Positions 43,033 through 51,271 of a stretch of DNA of 64,000 nucleotides are shown here, in pieces (the first letter of the stretch is position 1; each line of letters starts with the position of its first letter). The DNA is taken from positions 248,001 to 312,000 of the forward strand of contig NZ_FUZE01000001.1 in NCBI RefSeq assembly GCF_900168205.1, written 5' to 3'. Position numbers and translations under genes: made by a program. This DNA comes from Chryseobacterium balustinum. Its GTDB lineage: Bacteria; Bacteroidota; Bacteroidia; Flavobacteriales; Weeksellaceae. The notes under the pieces were generated by a model that was given only the letters and a program-made list of their open reading frames with translations, searched no databases and was not told where the DNA came from.

Positions 43033-43691
43033 TAAGGTTTGTCTTTTAAATGTAAATCTGCGACTTGCTTTCTTACTTTTGTCATGAAGTCTTTTCCTGG
43101 ATCTTCTTTTCCTGTGAAATAATTGGGATCAGATTCTTTCCATAATTTAGAATTTCTGAAAACTCCGTATTCCGAATGGCCAATAAGATATTCTATTTTA
43201 TATTTTTTGGTTAAATATCTTACCAATTCTGCGTTGGCTTCAACTTGTTTTTCGGTAAGCGGTTGTTTCTTGCTTCCGATATTTTCAACTCCGATGGCGC
43301 AATAATTTAAACCAATTGTGTGTCTTGCAAATTGAGTTGGTTCCATCAACTGATAAATAGTTCCGTCCCGGTCTATGATAAATTGCGAAGAAACATTGAG
43401 TGTACTTTGCTTTTTTAAAGTATTTCTTGCGCTTTCAAGATGGGTTTTGTTGAAATATTTGTGGTTGCTTTCTACCGTTCCTCCTGCTGTGTAATGCAAA
43501 ACAATCATTTTCGGAACAATCGTAGGTGTTTTTTGAGTTAAACCATGATGTTCTTTTAAATATTCTAAACTTAATTGAATTCTTTCCGCAGGATAATTGA
43601 TTGGCTTGTCAATGATTTTTAAGCTTGAATTCTGTGCTGAACTCAAGTTTAAAATAAATAAAAACAAAACGAAAACTACCTTTCTCATCAT
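43032..43691 (-). CDS. N-acetylmuramoyl-L-alanine amidase (Amidase_2 family)
   Basis: A 219-residue exported enzyme with signal peptide MMRKVVFVLFLFILNLSSAQ. Amidase_2 motifs are MIVLHYTAGGT (first zinc His), SSQFIIDRDGTIYQLMEPTQFARHTIG (second His) and GVENIGSKKQ, with YLIGHSEYG supplying a further His. It hydrolyses the bond between N-acetylmuramic acid and the stem peptide in the periplasm. It lies between a DUF1287 gene (3-base gap) and hemD (1-base overlap), a surprising place inside the heme operon. Confidence 0.9.
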   Translation of the reverse strand: MMRKVVFVLFLFILNLSSAQNSSLKIIDKPINYPAERIQLSLEYLKEHHGLTQKTPTIVPKMIVLHYTAGGTVESNHKYFNKTHLESARNTLKKQSTLNVSSQFIIDRDGTIYQLMEPTQFARHTIGLNYCAIGVENIGSKKQPLTEKQVEANAELVRYLTKKYKIEYLIGHSEYGVFRNSKLWKESDPNYFTGKEDPGKDFMTKVRKQVADLHLKDKP

Positions 43692-43694
43692 ATA

Positions 43695-44276
43695 TTATTT
43701 TGAATACTGGTAATGTCCGGTAATCGTAAATTTAAATAAACAATCTTCAATAACCTGTCCTGCACCGATGTTATGTACAATTAAATATCTTTTTCCGTCT
43801 GCCGATTTTTTGTTGACCACAATTCCGATGTGGGTTAAATTTCCTGGAAGAAGCCACGTTACAATATCTCCGGGAGCATATAATTCAGGTTTGGTTTCGA
43901 TTGATTTAGATTTTCCAAATTTTGCAAAGAAAACCATCAGGTTGGGAACTCTTCGGTGATCGATATTCGTGTCGGGTCTTTTCAAACCAAACTTTTTAGG
44001 ATATTTAGAAAAATTCTTCTTCATATCTTCATGCACTTCTTTTTGTAAATCAATTCCTAGTTTTCGGTATGCTCTGATAACAACGTCTGTACAGACACCT
44101 TTGTCTGAAGCTACATCGCCGTTTGGATATTTGATGGAGTAGTAAGCAGGATCGTAAGTTACCTTATCTTTCGTTAAGCTTAAAGCTGCATCAGATAATT
44201 TTTGAGCAAACTGAGCTTGTGCTTTTCCAAAAAAAACAAAAAGTACTAAAATGAATATTGAAAAGAATTTTTTCAT
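43695..44276 (-). CDS. DUF1287 domain-containing exported protein
   Basis: A 193-residue exported protein from ATG 44276 (MKKFFSIFILVLFVFFGKAQ, signal peptide); the earlier in-frame start at 44303 would put extra residues ahead of a good signal and is rejected. The DUF1287 pattern is clear: YDPAYYSIKYPNGDVASDKGVCTDVVIRAYRKLGIDLQ with Cys62, DHRRVPNLMVFF, PGDIVTWLLPGNLTHIGIV with a His. Cys and His placed like this recall an NlpC/P60-type cysteine peptidase fold. Function is not known. It is coupled to the amidase gene 3 bases downstream, so both may act on the cell wall. Confidence 0.87.
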   Translation of the reverse strand: MKKFFSIFILVLFVFFGKAQAQFAQKLSDAALSLTKDKVTYDPAYYSIKYPNGDVASDKGVCTDVVIRAYRKLGIDLQKEVHEDMKKNFSKYPKKFGLKRPDTNIDHRRVPNLMVFFAKFGKSKSIETKPELYAPGDIVTWLLPGNLTHIGIVVNKKSADGKRYLIVHNIGAGQVIEDCLFKFTITGHYQYSK

Positions 44277-44388
44277 GGGCTTAAAATTTGAATTGAAAAA
44301 CAAGGTTTGTAAAGTTCAAAAATTAATTTTAAACATGAAGATTCTTTAAGCATAAAGAAATGTTAAGATTCAGAAAATCTTAATTTTA

Positions 44389-44430
44389 CCTAAAACCTAA
44401 AACCTAAAACCTAAAACCTAAAACCTAAAA
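44389..44430. repeat. Six perfect tandem copies of CCTAAAA
   Basis: A 7-bp unit is repeated six times without error, with an imperfect seventh (CCTTAAA). It begins 2 bases after the hemC stop codon, in the gap before the DUF1287 gene. On the transcribed strand the unit reads TTTTAGG. Confidence 0.95.
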
Positions 44431-44432
44431 CC

Positions 44433-45341
44433 TTAAAGCTGACTTTTAATTTCAGTCATCAATTCTTTACCGCCGTTTTCTAAAACAATATTGGCAAATT
44501 TTTCACCAAAATTTTCTTCTTCATTATATTCAAAACTTTCGTCGGTTGCAATATAGTTTTTCCCGTCTAAAGAGCAAAGAGCAGCTTTGAATCTGATCTG
44601 ATCGTCAAATTTTTCAGCAAAGGCTCCAATTGGTGCGGTACAGCCACCTTCCAAAGTGCTCAGGAAATTTCTTTCGATCTCTACACAAATTTGAGTTTGT
44701 TTGTGAGAAATTTGTTTTAAAATATCATTGATCTCTTTTTTATCCGAATGTCCGGCAACAGCAACCACACCTTGTGAAGGTGCAGGGATCATGAATGGAA
44801 TGAACTCATAATCGATATCCATTTTCATTCTTTTAATTCCGGCAAGAGATAAAATTGTAGCATCAAAATCTTGCTCTTCCAACTTCTGAAGTCTGGTCTG
44901 AATATTTCCTCGGATATCAAAAAATTCTGTAGTAGGATAGTGTTTAGACCAAAAAGCCCTTCTTCTTAAACTGCTTGTCGCCAATTTAAGTTCATGAAAT
45001 TCTTTATTCATTGCCGATCTTCTTTTGATCAAAACATCCTGTGGAAAATCTCTTTCAAGATAAGCGACAATTTCTATGTTTTCGGGTAGTTTTGTAGGTA
45101 CATCTTTAAGGGAGTGTACAGCAATGTCTATTTCGTCATTCAGTAATGCGGTGTCTAGATCTCTCGTAAAAACTCCTGTTATTCCTAAAGTATAAAGAGG
45201 TTGGTTCAGATTTTTATCACCTGAAGAAACAATTGGGACGATCTCTGTTACGTAATTAAGGTTTTGCAAATGTCTTGCAACTTCTCTTGCCTGCCAAAGT
45301 GCAAGTGCAGAATTTCGGGTTCCTATTCTAATGCTTTTCAT
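44433..45341 (-). CDS. hemC: Hydroxymethylbilane synthase (porphobilinogen deaminase)
   Basis: A 302-residue enzyme that joins four porphobilinogens. The N-terminal IRIGTRNSALALWQA, HSLKDVPTKLP, ATSSLRRRAFW and DIRGNIQTRLQKLEEQDFDATILSLAGIKRM are diagnostic, and the dipyrromethane cofactor Cys is in LEGGCTAPIGAFAE. Length is normal. It overlaps the end of hemA by 14 bases. A heptamer repeat array follows its stop. Confidence 0.97.
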   Translation of the reverse strand: MKSIRIGTRNSALALWQAREVARHLQNLNYVTEIVPIVSSGDKNLNQPLYTLGITGVFTRDLDTALLNDEIDIAVHSLKDVPTKLPENIEIVAYLERDFPQDVLIKRRSAMNKEFHELKLATSSLRRRAFWSKHYPTTEFFDIRGNIQTRLQKLEEQDFDATILSLAGIKRMKMDIDYEFIPFMIPAPSQGVVAVAGHSDKKEINDILKQISHKQTQICVEIERNFLSTLEGGCTAPIGAFAEKFDDQIRFKAALCSLDGKNYIATDESFEYNEEENFGEKFANIVLENGGKELMTEIKSQL

Positions 45342-46602
45342 TGAATTCGTTATTGGGTTGTTCGACTAAAATTTCGTGCATTAATTTACTAATTTCCTCC
45401 GCTTTTAAAGGGTTGTCGATAATATATTTTGCAAAACGGTTGGTTATTTTCTGAATCATCTTCTCAGAAAGCTCCATGTCGTTGATATTGATGTACTTAT
45501 TTTTTCTGTAAAAATTGTGCATTTCGTTGCGCTCCATATTTTTCAGCACTGCTTTGAAATGATGAATGTTTGGCGCTAGTTTTCTCTTTTTTTCCCATTC
45601 CAGAAAATCTTTGGTCATTTCTTTAATGATAACCTCGGCTTTGGGGATTTCTTTTTCACGCTGCTGAATGGTTTCCTGAATTTGTTTTGAAAGCTCATCA
45701 ACATCAATCAAGGTCACATTATCGAGTTCCGAAACATCTTTATCAACATTATGAGGAATAGAAAGATCGATAATCAGAATTTCTTTTCCGTTTTTTAAAT
45801 GAGACTTGTTGATGATGGGAGTTTTTGCGCCCGTAGCAACAATTAAAATATCAGTATTGTCTAATTCCTTTTCAAAATCATTATAATCAATATTGGGTAT
45901 GTTGTATTTTTCTGAAATTTTCGCCGCTTTTTCCTGAGTTCGGTTAGCGATTTTTATGGTGGGTTGATAAACGTGTTTTACCAAATTTTCGACCGTATTT
46001 TGGCCAATTTCACCAACTCCGAGAAGGAGAATATTCTTTTCGGTAATTCTTTTTTGATTATTTAAAATGTAATGAACTGCCGCATAAGAAACAGAGGCCG
46101 CTCCGTTTGAAATTCCGGTTTCGTTTTTTATTCTTTTAGAAATCTGAATCGCAGAATTAATCGACCTTTCTAAAAAAGGATTTGAGTTTTGTCTTTCTTT
46201 TTTAAAACGGGCATACGCTTTCTTAATCTGACCGATGATTTCAAAATCACCAATAATCTGACTTTCTAATCCTGCCGATACTCGGAAGAGATGCTGCAAT
46301 GCTTCTTCTTTTGTGAAAATATTGGCAAAACGTAAAAAATCTGAAAAATTAACACCGATAGATTTGCAGTATTCTTCGGCGACCAAAAGATAGTTTGGTG
46401 AAGTGGTGTAAATTTCGGTTCTGTTGCATGTGGAAACCACAAATGCGTCCCCTAAATTCTCATCGTGAATTCGGGTAACAAAGTTTTTAATATTGTCATC
46501 AAAAAAAGCAAATTTTCCCCTTGTTTCTACATCAGCCTTTTCAAAACTGATAGATAATACGGCAAAATTTGATGTCTGATGTATATTGGAATACTGTATC
46601 AT
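45328..46602 (-). CDS. hemA: Glutamyl-tRNA reductase
   Basis: A 424-residue NADPH-dependent enzyme, first step of C5 heme synthesis. The catalytic Cys is in VVSTCNRTEIYT; the dinucleotide site is LLLGVGEIGQNTVENL; the C-terminal dimerisation helices follow. The start is ATG 46602; an upstream in-frame TTG at 46614 overlaps a TAAATTTG -7 box and is rejected. It heads the order hemA-hemC-DUF1287-amidase-hemD-hemE. Confidence 0.96.
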   Translation of the reverse strand: MIQYSNIHQTSNFAVLSISFEKADVETRGKFAFFDDNIKNFVTRIHDENLGDAFVVSTCNRTEIYTTSPNYLLVAEEYCKSIGVNFSDFLRFANIFTKEEALQHLFRVSAGLESQIIGDFEIIGQIKKAYARFKKERQNSNPFLERSINSAIQISKRIKNETGISNGAASVSYAAVHYILNNQKRITEKNILLLGVGEIGQNTVENLVKHVYQPTIKIANRTQEKAAKISEKYNIPNIDYNDFEKELDNTDILIVATGAKTPIINKSHLKNGKEILIIDLSIPHNVDKDVSELDNVTLIDVDELSKQIQETIQQREKEIPKAEVIIKEMTKDFLEWEKKRKLAPNIHHFKAVLKNMERNEMHNFYRKNKYININDMELSEKMIQKITNRFAKYIIDNPLKAEEISKLMHEILVEQPNNEFNEKH

Positions 46603-46611
46603 AAGCAGTCG

Positions 46612-46619
46612 CAAATTTA
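46612..46619 (-). promoter_or_regulatory. Putative -7 box (TAAATTTG) of the heme operon
   Basis: TAAATTTG on the minus strand ends 9 bases before the hemA ATG, giving a very short leader. A second similar TAAAATTTG string lies just upstream. Confidence 0.4.
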
Positions 46620-46810
46620 AGCAAATTTTACTTAAACATTTTGCGATTGTTTGTATGATAATTATCGTAAAAAGCTATAAATTAATTATCTAAGTTTTTG
46701 TCGCTTTTTCTAAAACTTACAAAAACAATACATTAAGAAAAAAGTGTAATTTTAATAAAAATTTAACCAAATTATATAAAACTTTGTAATCGTTAGTATA
46801 GTATAATTTA

Positions 46811-46852
46811 TATCTTTGTAAACTTAAATCAAGGAGAAAATTATGAGTTTAT
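46811..46852 (+). promoter_or_regulatory. -7 box (TATCTTTG) and Shine-Dalgarno of mreB
   Basis: TATCTTTG (46811-46818) fits TAnnTTTG. AAGGAG at 46832-46837 lies 5-6 bases before the ATG at 46843, a real Shine-Dalgarno sequence in a genome region where almost no other gene has one. Confidence 0.55.
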
Positions 46853-47868
46853 TCGATATGTTTACGCAAGAAATAGCGATAGACCTTGGAACTGCCAACA
46901 CGCTTATCATCCATAATAATAAAATTGTTATAGATCAGCCTTCTATTGTTGCAATAGAGCGTTCTACAGGAAAACCAATTGCTGTTGGGGAGCAGGCGAA
47001 ACATATGCAGGGTAAAACACATGAAGATATAAAAACAATTCGTCCTTTGAAAGACGGAGTTATTGCAGATTTCCATGCTTCAGAGCACATGATCAAAGAA
47101 TTTATCAAAAAAATTCCGGGGATCAAAGGGAGATTTATTCAGCCTGCTTTAAGGATTGTAATCTGTATTCCTTCAGGGATTACAGAGGTTGAAAAAAGAG
47201 CGGTAAGAGATTCTGCTCAGAAAGTAAACGCAAAAGAAGTACGATTGATTTATGAGCCAATGGCCGCTGCAATAGGAGTTGGTATCGACGTTCAAAAACC
47301 AGAAGGTAACATGATTATCGACATAGGTGGGGGTACTACCGAAATCGCTGTTGTTGCTTTAGGAGGTATTGTTTGCGATAAATCTGTAAAAATTGCAGGG
47401 GACGTATTTACTAATGATATTGCTTATTTCCTAAGAACACATCATAATTTATACATCGGGGAAAGAACAGCTGAAAGAGTGAAAATTGAAGTAGGTTCTG
47501 CAGTTGAAGACCTTGATGTAGATATCGACGATATTCCAGTACAGGGAAGAGATCTTATTACCGGTAAGCCAAAAGAAATTATGGTTGGGTATAAAGAAAT
47601 TGCTCGTGCTTTAGATAAATCAATTATCAGAATTGAAGATTCTGTAATGGAAACACTTTCTCTTACGCCGCCGGAATTGGCTGCAGATATTTACAAAACA
47701 GGTATTTATCTTGCAGGGGGTGGTGCTTTATTGAGAGGTCTTGCAGACAGATTACACAAGAAAACAGGGCTTCCGGTTTTCGTGGCAGAAGATCCTTTGA
47801 GAGCTGTTGTTCGCGGAACAGGGATTGCACTTAAGAATATGGATAAATTCAATTTCTTAATTAAATAA
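46843..47868 (+). CDS. mreB: Rod shape-determining protein MreB
   Basis: A 341-residue bacterial actin homologue. The phosphate 1 segment IAIDLGTANTLI, IYEPMAAAIGVGIDV, MIIDIGGGTTEIAV and the adenosine segment IYLAGGGALLRGLADRL are in order. It forms membrane-bound filaments that direct lateral wall synthesis by the RodA/PBP2 complex. It is the first gene of the mreB-mreC-mreD-mrdA-rodA operon, divergent from hemA, and the only gene here with an obvious Shine-Dalgarno sequence. Confidence 0.98.
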   Translation: MSLFDMFTQEIAIDLGTANTLIIHNNKIVIDQPSIVAIERSTGKPIAVGEQAKHMQGKTHEDIKTIRPLKDGVIADFHASEHMIKEFIKKIPGIKGRFIQPALRIVICIPSGITEVEKRAVRDSAQKVNAKEVRLIYEPMAAAIGVGIDVQKPEGNMIIDIGGGTTEIAVVALGGIVCDKSVKIAGDVFTNDIAYFLRTHHNLYIGERTAERVKIEVGSAVEDLDVDIDDIPVQGRDLITGKPKEIMVGYKEIARALDKSIIRIEDSVMETLSLTPPELAADIYKTGIYLAGGGALLRGLADRLHKKTGLPVFVAEDPLRAVVRGTGIALKNMDKFNFLIK

Positions 47869-47899
47869 ATTTTTTAACTTTTTACGACTTTTTATCTAA

Positions 47900-48754
47900 A
47901 TGGGATTTTTGCTGAGATTATTTTCGAAGAATGCTCTTTTTGTATTCTTTATTTTCCTGCAAATTATTGCTCTCATTTTGATATTCTCTAAGAATGCGAT
48001 GCAGCAATCTTGGCTTGCGGGTCAGACTGCGGCTTTCAACTCATGGGTTTCAGGCTATATTGATGAAGGTGTTTCTTATTTAAAGCTGAAACAAACCAAC
48101 GAAGATCTTGTTGCTCAGAATAAAGTTTTAATGGTTGAACTTTATGGAAAGCAAGGCGCTGCAAATCCACAATTCAGAAAAGTACACGATACTTTGGGAG
48201 GTGGGCAGATCTATACCTTTGTAGATGGCGAAATTGTTTTCAACAGCATCAACAGAAGAAACAATTATTTTACGATCAATCGTGGTACAAGAGACGGTGT
48301 TTATCCTCAAATGGGCGTAATGGCTCCAAAAGGAATTGCCGGGATTGTTATTAATTCTACCGATAGTTACGCTTTAGTACAGTCGGTTTTAAGCGTTAAT
48401 AAGATAAGAATTAATGCTTCATTAAAAAACTCAGGATATTTCGGAACTTTGACGTGGAAGGGTGATAATTCCCGATTGATGCATTTGGCAGATGTTCCAA
48501 AATATGTTTCCCTGAAAATTGGGGATACGATAGAAACTGATGGGAAGTCTGCGATTTTCCCTAAAGGGGTCATGATTGGTAAAGTTGCGGGTTACACCGT
48601 AGATAATAAAACAGGATTTTGGGATATTTCGGTTGAATTAAGTGAAAAAATGGGAGCTTTAAACAAAGTTTACGTTGTTAAAAATCTTAAAAAAGCTGAG
48701 GTTCAGAAAATTCAGGATACCTTGCAGGCTGTAATAAAAAAAGAAAATGATTAG
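47900..48754 (+). CDS. mreC: Rod shape-determining protein MreC
   Basis: A 284-residue bitopic membrane protein: a membrane segment at about residues 12-31, a short coiled coil (YLKLKQTNEDLVAQNKVLMVEL) and two beta-barrel-like lobes with NRRNNYFTINRGTRDGVYPQMGVMAPKGIAG, the MreC hallmark, and DGKSAIFPKGVMIGKV. It is the periplasmic scaffold of the elongasome and activates PBP2. It lies 31 bases after mreB, and its end overlaps mreD by 8 bases. Confidence 0.96.
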   Translation: MGFLLRLFSKNALFVFFIFLQIIALILIFSKNAMQQSWLAGQTAAFNSWVSGYIDEGVSYLKLKQTNEDLVAQNKVLMVELYGKQGAANPQFRKVHDTLGGGQIYTFVDGEIVFNSINRRNNYFTINRGTRDGVYPQMGVMAPKGIAGIVINSTDSYALVQSVLSVNKIRINASLKNSGYFGTLTWKGDNSRLMHLADVPKYVSLKIGDTIETDGKSAIFPKGVMIGKVAGYTVDNKTGFWDISVELSEKMGALNKVYVVKNLKKAEVQKIQDTLQAVIKKEND

Positions 48755-49253
48755 CAGAACCGTATTTACAGATCTTTTGATCATGGCTTTTCTGGTTGCA
48801 TTACAGGTTTTTGTATTGAATAGGATTACCTTGTTCGGTAAATTCACTCCGGTTTTATATCCGGTTTTTGTAATGTTCTATCCTTTTTTTAGAAACAAGT
48901 TTCAGTTTTTGGCATTAAGTTTTTTAATTGGGCTTGCCGTAGATGGTTTTCTTGGTACATGGGGGATCAATGCTTTGGCTACGACAGTGATTGCTTATTT
49001 CCGTACGTTGATATTCCGTACGTCTACAGATACATCTACAGATTTCTTTTCATTTCAGTCTTTGCAATGGACGCAGTTTTTACTGTTTTTGTTTTCAAGC
49101 ATCTCCCTACATCAGCTTTTGGTGCAGTATATCGAATTTTTTAAATTCACTAGAATTTTTGAAATTTTATTTAATGTGTTGGTAACTAGTGTAATTTCCT
49201 TTATATTTATCATAGTTTACGCATTAATCTTTAAAATCAAACAGAAAGTTTGA
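48747..49253 (+). CDS. mreD: Rod shape-determining protein MreD
   Basis: A 168-residue protein with about five membrane segments: LIMAFLVALQVFVLNRI, PVLYPVFVMFYPFF, FLALSFLIGLAVDGFLGTWGINALATT, FLLFLFSSISLHQLLVQY and SVISFIFIIVYALIF. The GLAVDGFLGTWGINALA segment is the conserved MreD signature. It completes the MreBCD scaffold in the inner membrane. It overlaps both neighbours: 8 bases with mreC, and its stop TGA overlaps the TTG start of mrdA. Confidence 0.93.
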   Translation: MISRTVFTDLLIMAFLVALQVFVLNRITLFGKFTPVLYPVFVMFYPFFRNKFQFLALSFLIGLAVDGFLGTWGINALATTVIAYFRTLIFRTSTDTSTDFFSFQSLQWTQFLLFLFSSISLHQLLVQYIEFFKFTRIFEILFNVLVTSVISFIFIIVYALIFKIKQKV

Positions 49254-51268
49254 ATACACGCCATATAAAAATCTTAACGATTCTCATTGTCATTGCTCTT
49301 ATTTTTGTAGCAAGGCTTTCTTATTTACAGCTGTTTACAGATCGTTATGCGCTGAATGCAGCCAATACTTCCATCAAAACTGAATATGTGATTCCGCAAC
49401 GTGGAGTTATTTTCGATAGAAATGGGAAGATCATGGTAGGAAACCAGCCTGCCTATGAAATTTCTTTTACTCAGGCTTTAATGAAACCTGATTTTGATAC
49501 TTTAGCTTTTTGTAATTTAATAAAAATTGATAAAAAAGATTTCATTAAAAGGGTCAACTTAATTAAAGCTGAAAAATACTATTCTAAACTCACACCGATG
49601 ACTTTTATTAAAGATCTGAGTAGAGAGGAAATAGCAAGAGTTCAGGAGATTATATTCAAATATCCGGCTTTTAGTATCGTTCAGCGTCCTCAAAGACAGT
49701 ATGAAGTTTCTACTTCCGGAAACCTTTTGGGGTATACGAGTGAAGTAAACGATAGGGAAATCAAAAAAGATTCTACTTATTATCTTCCGGGTGACCTCAT
49801 CGGTAAAACGGGTGTTGAAAAATCCTACGAGAAAGAACTTCGTGGTGTAAAGGGGATTAAATATATTCAAAAAGATATCAAACTCCGAAATGTTGGACCC
49901 TACAAAAACGGAACTTTAGATAGAGATGTTGTAACCGGAAAAGATATTACGTTGACCATCGATTATGACTTACAAAAGCTAGCAGAAGAAATGTTGGTGA
50001 ATAAGCATGGCGCTATCGTTGCAATAGACCCCAATAACGGAGAAGTTCTTGTTTCTGCTACAGGGCCGGATATTGATCCGAACCTTTTTACCGGACCTAA
50101 TAAATCTAAAAATTTATACGCACTTTCAAAAGATACGATTTACGAAAACAAACCTACATTTGATAGAGCTTTGCAAGCGGGCTATCCTCCAGGTTCTACT
50201 TTCAAATTGTTGACCGCTTTGGCAGCAATGCAAATGGGCGTAATGGATGAGAATACAATTTTTCCTTGCGGAGGAGGATTCTTCTACAAAGGAAAAAGAA
50301 TAAAAGGCCACGGTGGAGCAGATCCTTTGATTCCGTCTATTCAGGTTTCGAGTAACTGTTTTTTCACCTATGCATTTATTGCGATCATTAAAAAATATCC
50401 AGGTAATCCATCAAAAGGGGTAGATGAATGGAAAAAAATTATGAGCAGCTTTGGTGTTGGTGAGTTTTTAAATAACGATTTTGCTGTTGGTGCAAAAGGA
50501 AGAATTCCTTCGGGAGACTTTTATGAAAGAAGATTTAAAGCCATCATTAAAGCAAACGGTTCTACCAGACAAGATTATAAGAATTGGGATGAAATGTCAA
50601 CCGGAGCCATTTACAACGGAATGGGACAGGGAGATGTAATGGTAACGCCTTTACAGCTTGCTAATTATGTTTCAGCGATTGCTAATAGAGGTTGGTACTA
50701 TACGCCACATATTGTTAAGCTTATTGATGGAAGACCAAATCCTGATCCTAGATTTAAAGTGAAACATCATACCTTAGTTGATCCTAAGCATTTTGGACCT
50801 GTTCTGAAAGGGATGGAGGCCGTAGTTCTTCGAGGTACTGCGAGAAGTTTAAAATCAAATGACTTTACCCAATTGGCAAAAACGGGTACTGCACAGGTTC
50901 CGCAAGGAAAAGATAATGCTATTTTTGTGTTGATTGCTCCAGCCGAGAAACCTAAAATTGTCGTAGTGGGTGTCATGGAACATGGTGGTTTCGGAGGTAC
51001 TTGGGCCGGTCCTGCTTGTACAATTATCGCTGAAAAATATATCACCGGAGATATTAAACGTGAACATCTTTACAAAAAAATGATTACGTCGAGTTTCATG
51101 CCTGAATATAAAAGACAGTGGATTGTCGACCTGAAAAGAAAAGGTTTGTATAAAGAACCGAAACCGGATTCTATAAAACTGAAAAGAATACAAGACAGTC
51201 TGAATCTTGTAAAGAAAGCTAAAGAAAAACTGCAAAAGGCCCAAACTGTTAAACCCAAAAAACCGTAA
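49250..51268 (+). CDS. mrdA: Penicillin-binding protein 2 (peptidoglycan transpeptidase)
   Basis: A 672-residue class B PBP. A short cytoplasmic start and a membrane segment (residues 8-20) precede the dimerisation domain (PQRGVIFDRNGKIM) and the transpeptidase domain with STFK (Ser316, Lys319), SSN (367-369) and KTGTAQ (about 551). A basic Lys-rich tail closes the protein. It cross-links new wall strands made by RodA during elongation. The start is a TTG (49250) inside TTGA, overlapping the mreD stop: an unusual codon, explained by translational coupling, and no ATG fits better. Confidence 0.95.
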   Translation: MNTRHIKILTILIVIALIFVARLSYLQLFTDRYALNAANTSIKTEYVIPQRGVIFDRNGKIMVGNQPAYEISFTQALMKPDFDTLAFCNLIKIDKKDFIKRVNLIKAEKYYSKLTPMTFIKDLSREEIARVQEIIFKYPAFSIVQRPQRQYEVSTSGNLLGYTSEVNDREIKKDSTYYLPGDLIGKTGVEKSYEKELRGVKGIKYIQKDIKLRNVGPYKNGTLDRDVVTGKDITLTIDYDLQKLAEEMLVNKHGAIVAIDPNNGEVLVSATGPDIDPNLFTGPNKSKNLYALSKDTIYENKPTFDRALQAGYPPGSTFKLLTALAAMQMGVMDENTIFPCGGGFFYKGKRIKGHGGADPLIPSIQVSSNCFFTYAFIAIIKKYPGNPSKGVDEWKKIMSSFGVGEFLNNDFAVGAKGRIPSGDFYERRFKAIIKANGSTRQDYKNWDEMSTGAIYNGMGQGDVMVTPLQLANYVSAIANRGWYYTPHIVKLIDGRPNPDPRFKVKHHTLVDPKHFGPVLKGMEAVVLRGTARSLKSNDFTQLAKTGTAQVPQGKDNAIFVLIAPAEKPKIVVVGVMEHGGFGGTWAGPACTIIAEKYITGDIKREHLYKKMITSSFMPEYKRQWIVDLKRKGLYKEPKPDSIKLKRIQDSLNLVKKAKEKLQKAQTVKPKKP

Positions 51269-51271
51269 ACC

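Noticed and set aside
44389..44430. CRISPR or telomere reading of the CCTAAAA repeats
   Set aside because: The unit is 7 bases with no spacers, and the replicon position is ordinary; it is a simple tandem repeat.
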